From NCBI GenBank assembly GCA_004352715.1, contig SCFE01000038.1:1333514-1397513 (forward strand): DNA of 64,000 nucleotides. Direction: 5' to 3'. Shown piece by piece: positions 1 to 10,910 of the stretch. Origin of the DNA: Hofstenia miamia. Taxonomy: Eukaryota > Xenacoelomorpha > Acoela. Numbering within the stretch: the stretch's first letter is position 1; each line of letters begins with the position of its first letter. Under the pieces are notes generated by a model. The model had not been told where the DNA came from. It did not search any database and saw nothing but the letters and a program-made list of their open reading frames with translations. A program made the translations under genes and the position numbers.

Positions 1-479
1 GCTAACAAGTTTTCCTTATTTTGAACAATATTAAAGCTTAGTTGCATCTTACAAAAATAACTAAGATCATTAACTAAATTTTACAATCAATTCTAATTAT
101 TATTAATCATTCGACGTTGTTCCTCGCTTTGCAGCTTAGTTGCTTTTGGATGATGCTACATTAAACACATAAAGCCTTAGAGGGTTAAATCAATTACAAT
201 GCTAGATCAGATATATTTGAACCACTATGTAAAGAGATATAAATTTAATAAATACTAGGGAATGTGGGTGTGCATCTGATCATTATATCTTGTAACCTAT
301 TAGTATGCCAACCATTCATTGCAAAAAGGAAAGTTCATGGAAAATTTTTAGTGATGGAATTATATATTTAATGAAAAAACAGCAAAATTCTCAAGTGAAA
401 CAAAAACATTTTTCAATTTTTACAAGGATTGTGTGGTATTTTATTTGGCAACATAAATCTTGTTATAATTTCAATAACA

Positions 480-1935
480 AATATTATACTAATGTTGTTT
501 AATTATGGAAATATGCTAGGATTTTATGGAAAGATGTATCCAAACACAACAACCAATACTAGCTATGAACATGACATATATGCTGGAAATCATTTTTAAT
601 GGTACAAATCAATTTTGTAGAACCTCAATTTGTTGGATGCACATGATTACCTCTAATGGATAAATGTCCTTGATGCTGAGATATGCTGTAAAACCAAGCC
701 ACACCCTATTTATTCATCATGAGAAATGAAATCCAATGTATAAACCTGCATCATGATCATATATCAATAGAATAAACATAAAGTTTTGTAGTGAGCAAGG
801 TCAAATAATAGACTATATCATGCTAGATATTGACACAGAATGAAGAAATGACGGAAAATCAAAAATTTTTCATTTAATGTTTGCAGTGTTTGTGTAAACT
901 CTATACATTTGTGTTTTTAATTAAATAATTTTATTGATATTATTTTTCCAAGTTGCAAAATGTAATGCATTATTCAGTTTTTACAGTGATTGAGTCAAGG
1001 ATAGTTGAATTTCTCTACTGCAGGTAAGTTATTTTTACATTTCAATAGTGAATATTATATGATTAAGCAAACTTTTGGTTGGAAATTGATTGCTTTACAT
1101 GTTAAATATTACTAACTTTAATAAAAATTTCCTAGAGACACTTGACTTGCAAATGAAAACACAAAAAATATCATCAATGGAACATGTAAAGATACTAAAT
1201 AACAAATAAAAACCTTAAAAGAGAATTTCTTCTTTCATATCATTAAAAATGCCAAATCCTTCACAACAGGTAACAACTAATTTGATGTTGGGAGAAATAT
1301 TGACATTATCTGTGATAAATTCATTATCTTTCAATGATTACAATCACCTGATACTTTTTAACAGTAATTTGATTTGATAAAATGGTGAATTTATCACAGA
1401 GTTTACAAATTAGCAATTGAAAATCATATCTAATGATGGAAAAATCATCATCAACTATGAATAGCAAATGTGTCATTGTATTTACATATTAAAGTTACAA
1501 AGCAGAAAACCCTAGTAATGTGTAGCTACACCAAGTCATAAGTGAAATAAGGTGATAACATGCAAAATTTGATAACTATGTAACATGCAGAAGGAAGCCT
1601 TATCAAACAAGATAAATTGTTTGAAATCTAGCATGTTTTTGAGTTGTGTGAAAGGATTACAACAGTGTTTTGGGTACATGAGTAATTTTGGATGGGTGAA
1701 TTAATGCATTACTATTATGGAAACATCAGCTTACTTAAATGACAATTGTTTCTCAAAATTCTTAGCAATGTGCATTCTAATTACCATGCACTTTGATTTT
1801 TTGTGTCTAAATAAGGCAGTATTTACAAACATTTTATGAATTTAGAAAGACTAATTCAACATGGAAGCATAGTAATTTTAGATGGGCAAATTAATGTATT
1901 ACCATTATGGATACATCAGCTTACAATGTAAAGAA
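480..1935 (+). repeat. Dispersed repeat, left copy (inverted relative to 55.4-57.7 kb)
   Basis: This stretch matches, in reverse complement, the DNA at about 55364-57730. Clear blocks are 545-640 against 57550-57690, 725-900 against 57300-57510, and 1655-1935 against 55369-55690. The last block has two internal units (about 1678-1740 and 1868-1930, roughly 190 bp apart), both carrying a motif that ends CATCAGCTTAC, and both are conserved in the distant copy. No reading frame in it looks like a protein. It behaves as part of a large interspersed element of unknown class, since no terminal repeats or transposase were found. Confidence 0.7.
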
Positions 1936-3056
1936 TATTCTGGATAACAAGTGTTGGTGTCATGATTTCCTGTGCCAACTACAAAATAAATGGTGATATT
2001 TCAGTGAAGATTTGTTAGATGTGGTGAAGCTCTGTGCAAAAACAGCTTATATACAATATGTTTTGTTTCACATGTAATGCCTAAGCACAGTGAATATTTA
2101 TTCCATTTTTTATTTGGATATTGGTGAAACTGAACTTGCCTTTGTCATGTATATCAGACATTTCAATTTTTATTGATATATCAATGTTATATTTCATATG
2201 GCAGGTATTTCTATATTATTTTTGAAAATGTATGTCTATTTCACATGACTATAGTGCTTAAGTTAACAAAATATTTCTCCACTTTGTATTTGGATATCAG
2301 TGGAAAACAAGTTTTGCTTCTCTCAATTATATTCCTTATTGCATGATTAAAAATTCTTACAACAAATATGGCTTAAGAACTTCATCACTCAGAGTCATTG
2401 TCTAATGTACACTTTTACATTAGTACAATTTATACATAATTGCTAGAGAAATTGATATTTTTTACCTCTTGCATATTTGTTTGATCAATATTAACACACT
2501 TAGAAATGGGCCCTCATGCAAAAATAACATGTCATTTTTCATTTTGAAATTTTCAGGTTTTGTATCTATGAATTATTTTCCTTAATACATGGTGTTGCAT
2601 GTTTAAACATTTTTCCAATGAATATGTCATAACTATATTAACAGAAGAAAATACATCAGGTTACCTAAAAATAAAAACTTTGTCAAAAAAATAATTTTAA
2701 CTCTGACAGATGTTTCTTATCATCAATTATATCACTTTGCCTAAATCCTGAAAAACAAAAATGAAAACTTCATGAAAAAATTATTATGCTCAACTTAACT
2801 ATATAAAATATTTCGTCACTAGATGGCGCCAATAGATTCACTTCATTTCCTTTTCGAAATAGTCATGGGTATTACAAAAACTTCAGGGTGTCCTAATGTA
2901 ATGGGTGGAACCTGTCCCTTACTACTCATGTTGAACATTGTACACTGTAAACAGTTGAACCATCAGGAATTTTTATGGATAAATTAGCCAACAATGCATT
3001 ATCACAAATGCAAAGTAAACCCAATGTATGCAAATGAGTGTAAGTATGTATAATGT
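1936..3056. other. Non-coding AT-rich DNA, no gene seen
   Basis: Only weak internal similarity is visible: 2085-2160 resembles 2265-2340 around the words TTTGGATAT. No open frame with protein-like composition was found on either strand. Confidence 0.5.
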
Positions 3057-3310
3057 GTGATATAGCCAGGTATATTAACAAAATACATGTAATGAAATTA
3101 GCCATATAAATTAGTCATTATAGCAAAACATGTGAATGTAAATTAAATTGAGCCTCCATGACATGTATATGAATCATTGTAAAGTAAATTGACCCCAACA
3201 TGTAAATGAATCATTGCAAAAATAAATCATCCTGTAAATGTCATGAATCACTAATTAAACTATCTACTTGAAAATCCATTAGTTGGAAATAATGTCAAGT
3301 ATGTGAGTCA
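3057..3310 (+). repeat. Interspersed repeat, copy 1 (second copy at 10665-10910)
   Basis: The segment beginning with TAGCCAGGTATATTAAC runs in parallel with 10665-10910 over about 250 bp, including the words for GAAATTAGCC, CCCCAACATGTA and CACTAATTAAA, with substitutions and small indels. The second copy begins directly after the (TTG)n tail of a LINE fragment. No coding potential is visible. Confidence 0.7.
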
Positions 3311-4024
3311 CTAATTTAACCAGTGTTATAAGAACTTCAGGGGGCCCCATGAGATGGGGTCTTGACTTCCTATACTACTGTTGTTTATGCTTTCATGACC
3401 CAGCTGGATCCATTGTGTGCATACATGGAAATATAGTTTGCAAGCTCATTCACAATCTGCAAATTCATTGCTTCACAAAGTCCTATGTGAAACACTGAAA
3501 CCAGTTTACTAGTAGGGTGGAGAATGACTCATTTCTCTTCATCTCTACTGGTTCATGATAGTTCAATCCCAGAAATCAAATAAACTTTGGCAGAGTAATG
3601 CTTGGCTACATCCTCCTTAATGATTTTCACAATAGATGGATAGATGAGATGGAATCATGAATAAATGTCCACCACATTTAATTGCTGGCTCTCAAAACAG
3701 TGCATAGATACACCCATGATTTTTTATGTTTCCCAATTATATGAGCCTGTAGTGCATGGGGTTTAGGTTTACTATATGTACAATGAGCACATTGAAAAAT
3801 GGGGGGCTGACCAACACTCCTTGTAGAACTAAATTTAATTTTTTTTACAAAAATTGGAATGGAAGCACTTTCATTATATTTAAAGAGTGGTATGCATTGG
3901 GAAAAAGGTATTTACATTGGGAACAGCTTACTCAACACATAAACAATATAAACACACCAATTTTTCATAAAATTCCAATTACTAAATTTTTTTCCATGTT
4001 TAAGAATAAGAGGTTAACACATTG

Positions 4025-4330
4025 AAAGTATAACACACACATTGATTATATGTCACACAAAATGTGGTGATAGATAAAATTGACAGTGTAACATTGAAAA
4101 CACACATTCACCCAAAAAAGGGTATTAGATCAAATTGATAGTGTAACAATTAAATAAATTGAGTATTCACCTAAAACCAGATGTTAGATAAAAAAATTGA
4201 TAGTGTAACATTTAAATAAAACATGTATTCATCCAAAAAACGGGTAATATATAAATTAACAAATGTAATGTAACAATTCAAACACATGTATTTACCCAAA
4301 AGTGGGTATTAGATATTAACACATGCATGT
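4025..4330 (+). repeat. Degenerate minisatellite, about 60-bp period
   Basis: At least four diverged units follow one another, marked by ATTGACAGTGTAAC near 4079, ATTGATAGTGTAAC near 4135 and again near 4197, and a weaker unit near 4266. Each is followed by a variable (A/T)-rich part and a word like CACCCAAAA. The drift between units suggests an old array. Confidence 0.6.
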
Positions 4331-5200
4331 GTAAATGAAACACAAGTATAATGTTAAATCTCTCTCTTTGTAAAACATTAATTACAATTTAAAATGTTAA
4401 CAATTTGTATTGAGAAAAATACCCAGATTGAATACCTAATAGAGCAAATGTAGTGAAAGGCAAAATATAACACCTAAAAATAATTACACAATTAGAAAAA
4501 TACACACAGAGATAGAGAGAGCAACTTGTAGTACATTAAATAATTAACTTAATAAACCATGAATGAAAAGAAGAAGACACACAGTGTCTATAATGATTGA
4601 GAAAAAATTTTTTTCCACCTTTTTAAACTTGGAAAAAATGAATGAGCAGACAGTTGTGTAATAAATCAATTTCAAGATTTTGCTCTTGCTTCAGTAATAA
4701 AAACCAATTTGATTTTTGCATGCTTAAATTAAATAGCTAGGAAATAGAACAGTGAATTAAATTCATTTTTGCATGAACACACAATATATCTATAATAATT
4801 GAGAGAGTGTAAGTGTGATAAATTGATTATTTTAATAGCAACTTTTTAAATTAAATTTAAAAAGCAAACATATAGACACTTGTTCAATTTTTTGGAGAAA
4901 TATCTTCAGTGATGTAATAAAGCAACTTGTGTTTTGAAATTTGTAACACAGCATTTTTTAAAACCTCTAATTGTTTTTTCCAATGATATGAAAATTGGAC
5001 ATGTGTTTTATTAATTTTTAAAAAAATGACCAGTGAATAACACCAACAAAAATAATTGTGTTTACAATGCTTTTGAATTAAAAAATCATTGACAAGAGTA
5101 CTGGAGTATTTAAATGTAAAAAAACTCTAACATGTTTTTAAAATCACAAAAGATGGCAAACACACTTTTCAAAATGAGAAAGGCATGCTATATTGTGTAC

Positions 5201-5608
5201 TCATGTGTTTGAAGTAATGTTTTTGGGCATCTTTGTGTTTTGAGTTCGAAACCTGGAAGATGTACTTGCTTTCTGTACATCACCAGATCCGGTTTGTTCA
5301 TATTGCACCATCATTTTGTCAACTTGATCCTCAAAATTCTGATTCCACTCCTCAAAAATTTGTGAAGATAAATTAAACTCTTCTTGATTTTCAGGCAGTG
5401 TGTCAAAACTAAAAAAATGTTTAATAAATATAATACACAACAATACATAATAATAATTATAAATATTTAGATTGTGTAAACAGGAAAAGGCAAATATAAT
5501 GACTTACATTGCTTTGTCAAATGATACATCCAGATGATCTCTATTATCCTGGAGAATTTCTTCAAACTGGGAATTCCAGCCAGACAAAAAATCAGATGCA
5601 TTGGTGAA
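5201..5608 (-). CDS. Two in-phase exons of an unrecognised protein (partial)
   Basis: On the minus strand an open frame at 5608-5508 ends at a strong donor (GTAAGT). After a 99-nt intron an acceptor (TTTTTTTAG) opens a second frame, 5408-5201, ending in a stop. The phases agree: AT from the first exon plus T from the second makes Ile. The product is acidic and helix-friendly, with two similar halves (GWNSQFEEIL and EEWNQNFEDQV), then a Ser/Thr-rich tail. Upstream of 5608 the frame meets a stop and no acceptor is visible, so the 5' part is missing or decayed. I do not recognise the family; it may be a host gene relic or part of a TE. Confidence 0.4.
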
Positions 5609-5714
5609 TTACATGTTTTTTAAATTCGAGAGTTGAAATAAATATAGTTTAACCAAAGTTGGAATTAAAATAAATTTATTAATTTTAAAAAATTAGCATG
5701 ATAGTTTTTGGTTT

Positions 5715-5885
5715 GCTGACAAACTTTCACAAGAGGGAACATTTATTACTCAATTAGCTATGCTTGGCTAACTCCATCAATGTGAAGTGGTGACAAACTC
5801 TCACAAAAAGGAACATTTTACCCAATTAGCTATGCTCAGCTAATTCTACTAGCTAAACCTTTCAATGTGAAATGGTTTTAAATGC
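5715..5885 (+). repeat. Tandem duplication, about 80 bp x 2
   Basis: Two adjacent units share TGACAAACT(T/C)TCACAA, GGAACATTT, CAATTAGCTATGCT and a TTCAATGTGAA-type end. Unit one is about 5717-5789 and unit two about 5790-5880. Confidence 0.6.
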
Positions 5886-6209
5886 TAATTAAATTGTAAT
5901 GCTTTTAGTTTGTAAATTTAGAACATTGTGTTAATTTGTACATTCCTAATTTCAAGTGGTTTTGCTAAAAATTGACTAATTGATTTCCAGGTTTCTTTTG
6001 AATTTTAACAGCATGTAAATTTTTCTCCTTTTATTCAAATTATGTAAGTTTAATTTTTTGAAAATAAAGTTAGTATTATTATTATTAAATATTACCATAT
6101 ATATAGGCATTTTTAAAAGAGTGATCCTATAAATTTTATAGGTATTTTAAACAAATATGCACATTCTTTGGAGATGACAACTAATATATTTCTTGAGTGT
6201 AGCTTTGAC

Positions 6210-6530
6210 AGTGTTTTACAGAATTTTTCAGTCATTGAACACAAGATGTGTGTTTTGCAAAATATGGACAAGCTTGTGAATTATGAGGATATATCACTCC
6301 CAAACAACAAAGTTTTGCATGTTTGATTTCATCCTTCAGAAGGACAGCACACTTGTGACACGTATTTCAGGATTGATGATGAAGATTGTATAATTGATAC
6401 GTCAAAGTTAGAATCAGTATGTGGTGAAAATCTCCCTCATACCTTTGCCAAAGCGCAAATTTTAAAAGCAAACGTAGATAAGATGTACAAAGACAGTTTT
6501 CATTAGACTTTGCAATTTCGCAAATTTTTA
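6210..6530 (+). pseudogene. Possible decayed coding fragment, unknown family
   Basis: One plus-strand frame is protein-like apart from single stops. Before the first stop it contains QNFSVIEHKMCVLQNMDKL; after it, SEGQHTCDTYFRIDDEDC continues to FAKAQILKANVDKMYKDSFH. The composition (Asp, Glu, Cys, Lys) differs from the random AT-rich frames around it. I recognise no family. Together with the fragments at 8.9-9.3 and 9.4-9.8 kb it could be part of one dead element, but that is inference. Confidence 0.2.
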
Positions 6531-7464
6531 CATTGCTAGAAGATAACGACAAAAGTGTAAGACTCCATCTTAATCATTGACATTATTTAGAATACTGTAT
6601 AGTTGATAACCTATAAATAAATAAAATGTAGCTAGTTGAGTATTTATCTTTTCATACATACATACATGTATACATCTATTTAAATAATAATAATAATGTT
6701 CAAGAATTACTAGCATGTAGACATGTAGATATAATTAATTAAACTAGAACACGGTGGTAATTTACATTTGGTGAACACTCTAATTATTTCAAGTTAAAAC
6801 ATTAGCAAATTCATATAACCCATATATTCGTTTTGTTCTAAAAATTAACATAGGTAAGCTAAAAAATAAATTATTCCAACTTAAAACACTGGTAAATTCA
6901 TGTAATCATATACATTACCATATATTCCCTTGTTATAAAATATCACAGATAGCTAAGCATTGGATGTATTGTGTTAGCATCATCTAGTGGAATTTAGAAT
7001 CATTCTTGGCCTAAAATTATTAGCTTCCAGCCTCCAGATCTTGCGAAGTTTATTGGGTGTCAATTTCTATTGACTGGATGATTTTGAAGGTATAAAACCC
7101 TTTTTGAAAAATTATTAAATGCTTTAAAAACAATAAACAAATGTGTGACAAGGAAATTTGTAAGTGTGCCAAGCTCTTAAAGATGTTAGAAGATGTTGAG
7201 AATAACCCGACTGGTAGTAGAATTTCACCCTATGATATACAAATCGGCGAGTGGCGGGAAATAAGGAATGCAGTGACGTTAGAGACAAATATGGCTGAGC
7301 CATAAAGATTAAGCTCAATCAAAACAAATATTGCTACCTCCCAAGAAGATACTCATGCCAAATCAATGATGAAGACGTACCACTATTGATTGGTGTTAAG
7401 CTAACAAGACTGAAATGTGTAAAATTTTCTTTTGTTTAGTGATTGATATAGTAACAATTATGTA

Positions 7465-7467
<3 letters not shown>

Positions 7468-7502
<35 letters not shown>

Positions 7503-7689
7503 TCNNNNNNNNNNNNNNNNNNNNNNNNNNNNNNNNNNNNNNNNNNNNNNNNNNNNNNNNNNNNNNNNNNNNNNNNNNNNNNNNNNNNNNNNNNNNNNNN
7601 NNNNNNNNNNNNNNNNNNNNNNNNNNNNNNNNNNNNNNNNNNNNNNNNNNNNNNNNNNNNNNNNNNNNNNNNNNNNNNNNNNNNNNNNN

Positions 7690-7716
<27 letters not shown>
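7468..7716. repeat. (TA)n microsatellite with assembly gap
   Basis: A TA array enters a run of Ns at 7505 and leaves it at 7689, so 185 unknown bases interrupt the array. The frames across it encode only Tyr-Ile repeats and are not genes. Confidence 0.9.
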
Positions 7717-7723
<7 letters not shown>

Positions 7724-7856
7724 CATCCGTGTTTTATTTTTAGACATGTAAAATACTAAATTCTATTATTATTATTAACCTCACCCATTATTTTTACCAG
7801 GTGGTATATGTAATTAAAGCTAGAATATTATTCGTATACATTAAATTATGTAAATT

Positions 7857-8370
7857 AACTATGTTTAATGAAAAATCTCTTTTATTACAAAATGCAATGT
7901 CAAAATAGTAAGCATAAGACACCTCTCATTATTATTACAAGTTAGAAATACCAAATAATGTTAGTAAATTCATGATTTTTGCAAAATACGTGTCAAAACG
8001 CTAAAATTATCACTTGTTTTTAATTACAAAATATATCTCTTGTCATTATTACAAGTTACAATATCAAATAGTAGTAAATTTTTGGTTTTCATGAAATGCA
8101 TGTTAAAAGTTGGTAAAAATGATCATTTACTTAAATTACAAAACAAGTACACCTTTGTCTTTATTAGAAGTTGCAATATCAAATAGTAGTGGTACTAAAT
8201 TCGTGATTACATGTTTAAAATGATAAAATTCCCTGTTGGTTTAATTACAAAACAAAATATACTTTTCGCGTTTATTACAATATCAAACAGTGTTAGTAAA
8301 TTAATGATTTTCGCAAAAATACTTGACAAACACTAAAAGTATTATTTGTTTTTAATTACAAAACAAAAAA
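7857..8370 (+). repeat. Minisatellite, about 110-115 bp x 4
   Basis: The core word TTTAATTACAAAA (or TAAATTACAAAA) recurs near 8017, 8130, 8243 and 8353, spaced 113, 113 and 110 bp. Between them come a (G/T)TTATTA(C)AA word, CAATATCAAA, GTAAATT and a TGATTTT-type segment. Units are clearly diverged and AT-rich, with no coding role seen. Confidence 0.65.
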
Positions 8371-8893
8371 TGGGGAAAGTGTAATTTATAGAAGAAATAT
8401 TATTATTAACTGTAAATAAATACTATTAAATTAAAATTAGAAAAATTATCTGAAAAAAAATCACAGTTTTAGACGTCATGAATGAAAACATTGGTTTATG
8501 AAATATTTTCTAGACAATCAATATATGATAATAGTTGAAAATATAAAAATAAATTTTTATTTTTTTAAATTATTTATCATTATTAAGATGATTAATTAAA
8601 ACATGATATTAAAACATTGACATCAAAATTAATATTTTTGACAATGACGAGTAGAACGAATTTGCTTGTATGGTTTTTATTCTAACACCAAAAACTATGC
8701 CAAAATTGTATTGCCATGCAATTACCATGTGTTTTATCTCAATTACAAAATTATTTATCATTCTCTCTGGTTTTCTATTTGGATAGTTGGTTGATAATTT
8801 GTTATTCATGGAATCATTTACGAAATCTAATGTTTTTTCGAACTATTTGGGAACGCATACAACAGCATTTACTATATTAAGAAACTATTAATT

Positions 8894-9266
8894 TTGGTGG
8901 ATGGCAAAATATACATTATTACAGTCCGCCAATCAAAGGAAAATTTTGATTGTTTGCCAGGACATATACAAAAAGCTTTCAATTGGTATGAACATAATTT
9001 TCATAATGTAGGTTTTACAGAGGGCAATCTTACAAATGAGCAAATGATTACTTTTATCAAATCTGTGAATTTGTGATGTAGAAAAGAAACTACGCTTTGG
9101 CATGTGATAGAATGAACTGCGAGTTTTCAAGTCAGTTAATTTCTCAGCCTGTGGAAAACATGCTTGATCACAGTTACTAGTATCCACAAATTATGGGAAA
9201 TTCTACAAACTGTATAAAGGACTATTTTAAATTTGTACGTCGAATGAACATTCAACAACAACGAGG
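8894..9266 (+). pseudogene. Possible coding remnant, unknown family
   Basis: A 60-codon ATG frame (8894-9076) encodes a helix-like sequence with the words CLPGHIQKAFNWYEHNF and GFTEGNLTNEQMITFIKS. In another frame the text continues protein-like (ALACDRMNCEFSSQL, then CIKDYFKFVRRMNIQQQ) up to a GT donor-like site near 9266. The frame change and a stop make this a relic if it was ever a gene. No recognisable domain. Confidence 0.25.
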
Positions 9267-9409
9267 TATATTATTATCACTATTTAGTAATAATAATCAA
9301 TATAAATTTAAAAAGTTTGTAGTAAAACCATTGTAACAAATAATTAATGATTTTTACTAGCATTATTTTTATAAACTGGTACATGTAGAAAGAGATAGAG
9401 AAAACAAAA

Positions 9410-9800
9410 TTATAATTTTATTTTACTAAATTCTAATACAATACGATTTACAATACCATCAGTAACGATTTCCATGTCATCATTGCGGAATAGTTTTTTA
9501 TTTATCAGAGTCTTGTAATTGTTGCCCAATGCGTTCACATAGTGTTTAGGTAGAAAATAATAAAAACCATTGTCATCTTTACTGCAACACCATATCTCGT
9601 GTTCAAATGGACAATATCATCAATTGTTAGCCAGAATTTTTTCGGAAGTTCACTAGCAGGGCTCGCACTTGAAAAAATACACATTGATGCCTGGGAATTA
9701 ACATCGTTTAAGCATTGTAAAACATTATCATCCTTGCTCGTGTTGGAGATGGGGAAGACAATCGCATTATTATTTACTATAGGACGTCTTCACTTGTGTT
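9410..9800 (-). pseudogene. Frameshifted coding remnant, unknown family
   Basis: Minus-strand translation gives a coherent stretch (IVFPISNTSKDDNVLQCLN, then PKKFWLTIDDIVHLNTRYG) in one frame. After one shift it continues (KDDNGFYYFLPKHYVNALG, then NDDMEIVTDGIVNRIVLEF) to a stop at 9410-9412. About 125 codons are covered. The composition is far from random for this AT content, so a former protein is likely, but I do not recognise it. Confidence 0.35.
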
Positions 9801-10098
9801 GAGTCTTGCATTTTTCTTTTACATGCGCAGGGGCCGGATGCTAGTGTTTCAACAGCCATTTGCCAGTAAGAATAAGAAGCTTGCATACAAGAAAAATAAT
9901 GATTTAATCTGATGAAATGAGGTGAATATATAGATTGAACAGCCAATGAAAAAACATGGGAAATTATGAAAAATATTCATTTGCTGTAAAACATGATACA
10001 ATAAAACGTGTTAACATCATATATTAACAAAAAGATGTGTAGCCTTTGCATGTAATGATTCCAAATTAAACATTGTACATTAACAATGTAAGCATGTA

Positions 10099-10668
10099 AA
10101 CATAATAGCTTCATTCCAGCCTATCGCAGAAATTATTATTCAGAAAGACAGGAAATTAATCATGAAAATTCTAAAGAATCCAAATTGTCACCCATTAGCA
10201 GATCTCATACCCTCACGAAGTATCTACAGTGAATCAAGGCTCCGAAACAGGCTTCCTCCAACCATCACAGNNNNNNNNNNNTAATTATAGCGTAGAAGTT
10301 TACGGATGTTCTCATCCTTCTGTGTTACAGAGAATTGATCGCGCGCAGAAAAAAGCCATCAAGTTCAACATAATAGCTTCATTCCAGCCTATCGCAGAAA
10401 TTATTATTCAGAAAGACAGGAAATTAATCATGAAAATTCTAAAGAATCCAAATTGTCACCCATTAGCAGATCTCATACCCTCACGAAGTATCTACAGTGA
10501 ATCAAGGCTCCGAAACAGGCTTCCTCCAACCATCACAGCGCAACATTATCAAAATCTCTCTATCTTTCCAAATAGGGCGCTTAAATTAAGTTAAATTTAT
10601 TTTTAAATCTAGATGTTATTTCTTGATTTCTAATTTAAGACTTTTGTTGTTGTTGTTGTTGTTGTGAT
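10099..10668 (+). mobile_element. 5'-truncated LINE 3' end with (TTG)n tail
   Basis: The open frame 10282-10594 encodes the C-terminal end of a non-LTR reverse transcriptase protein. It carries the typical post-RT text YGCSHPSVLQRIDRAQKKAI, then a basic helical region, and ends in ALKLS. About 45 bp after the stop a TAATTTAAGACTTTTG word runs into (TTG)6, a usual LINE 3' tail. The 172 bp at 10099-10270 are repeated at 10367-10538, and an 11-N gap (10271-10281) sits between them, so the first part is probably an assembly duplicate. Nothing of the RT catalytic core is present, so the copy is dead on arrival. A related tail occurs inverted at 32697-32745. Confidence 0.7.
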
Positions 10669-10910
10669 GTAGCCAGGTATATTAACAAAAAACGTATAAT
10701 GAAATTAGCCACATAATTCAGTCACTATAGCAAAGCATGCGATTGTAAACTAAAATGGCCCCAACATGTATAAGAATCATTGTAAAGATCAATCACCCCA
10801 TAAATGTCACAAAAATGATTCAGCCAGTAGATGTCACAAATCACTAATTAAAATGCTCCTTGAAAATCCTTTAGTCAGCAAACTTAATAATGTCATGTGT
10901 GACGTCACTA
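10665..10910 (+). repeat. Interspersed repeat, copy 2 (first copy at 3057-3310)
   Basis: It begins GTAGCCAGGTATATTAAC immediately after the LINE (TTG)n tail and runs parallel to 3057-3310. The direct junction suggests that the LINE fragment inserted at, or recombined with, the edge of this repeat. Confidence 0.65.

Noticed and set aside
7436-7759. Open frames running through the TA array and Ns on both strands
   Set aside because: They are Tyr-Ile repeats plus unknown bases, with no coding evidence.
4025-8370. CRISPR-like spaced repeats
   Set aside because: Units are diverged minisatellites without unique spacers or exact repeats, in a eukaryotic genome.
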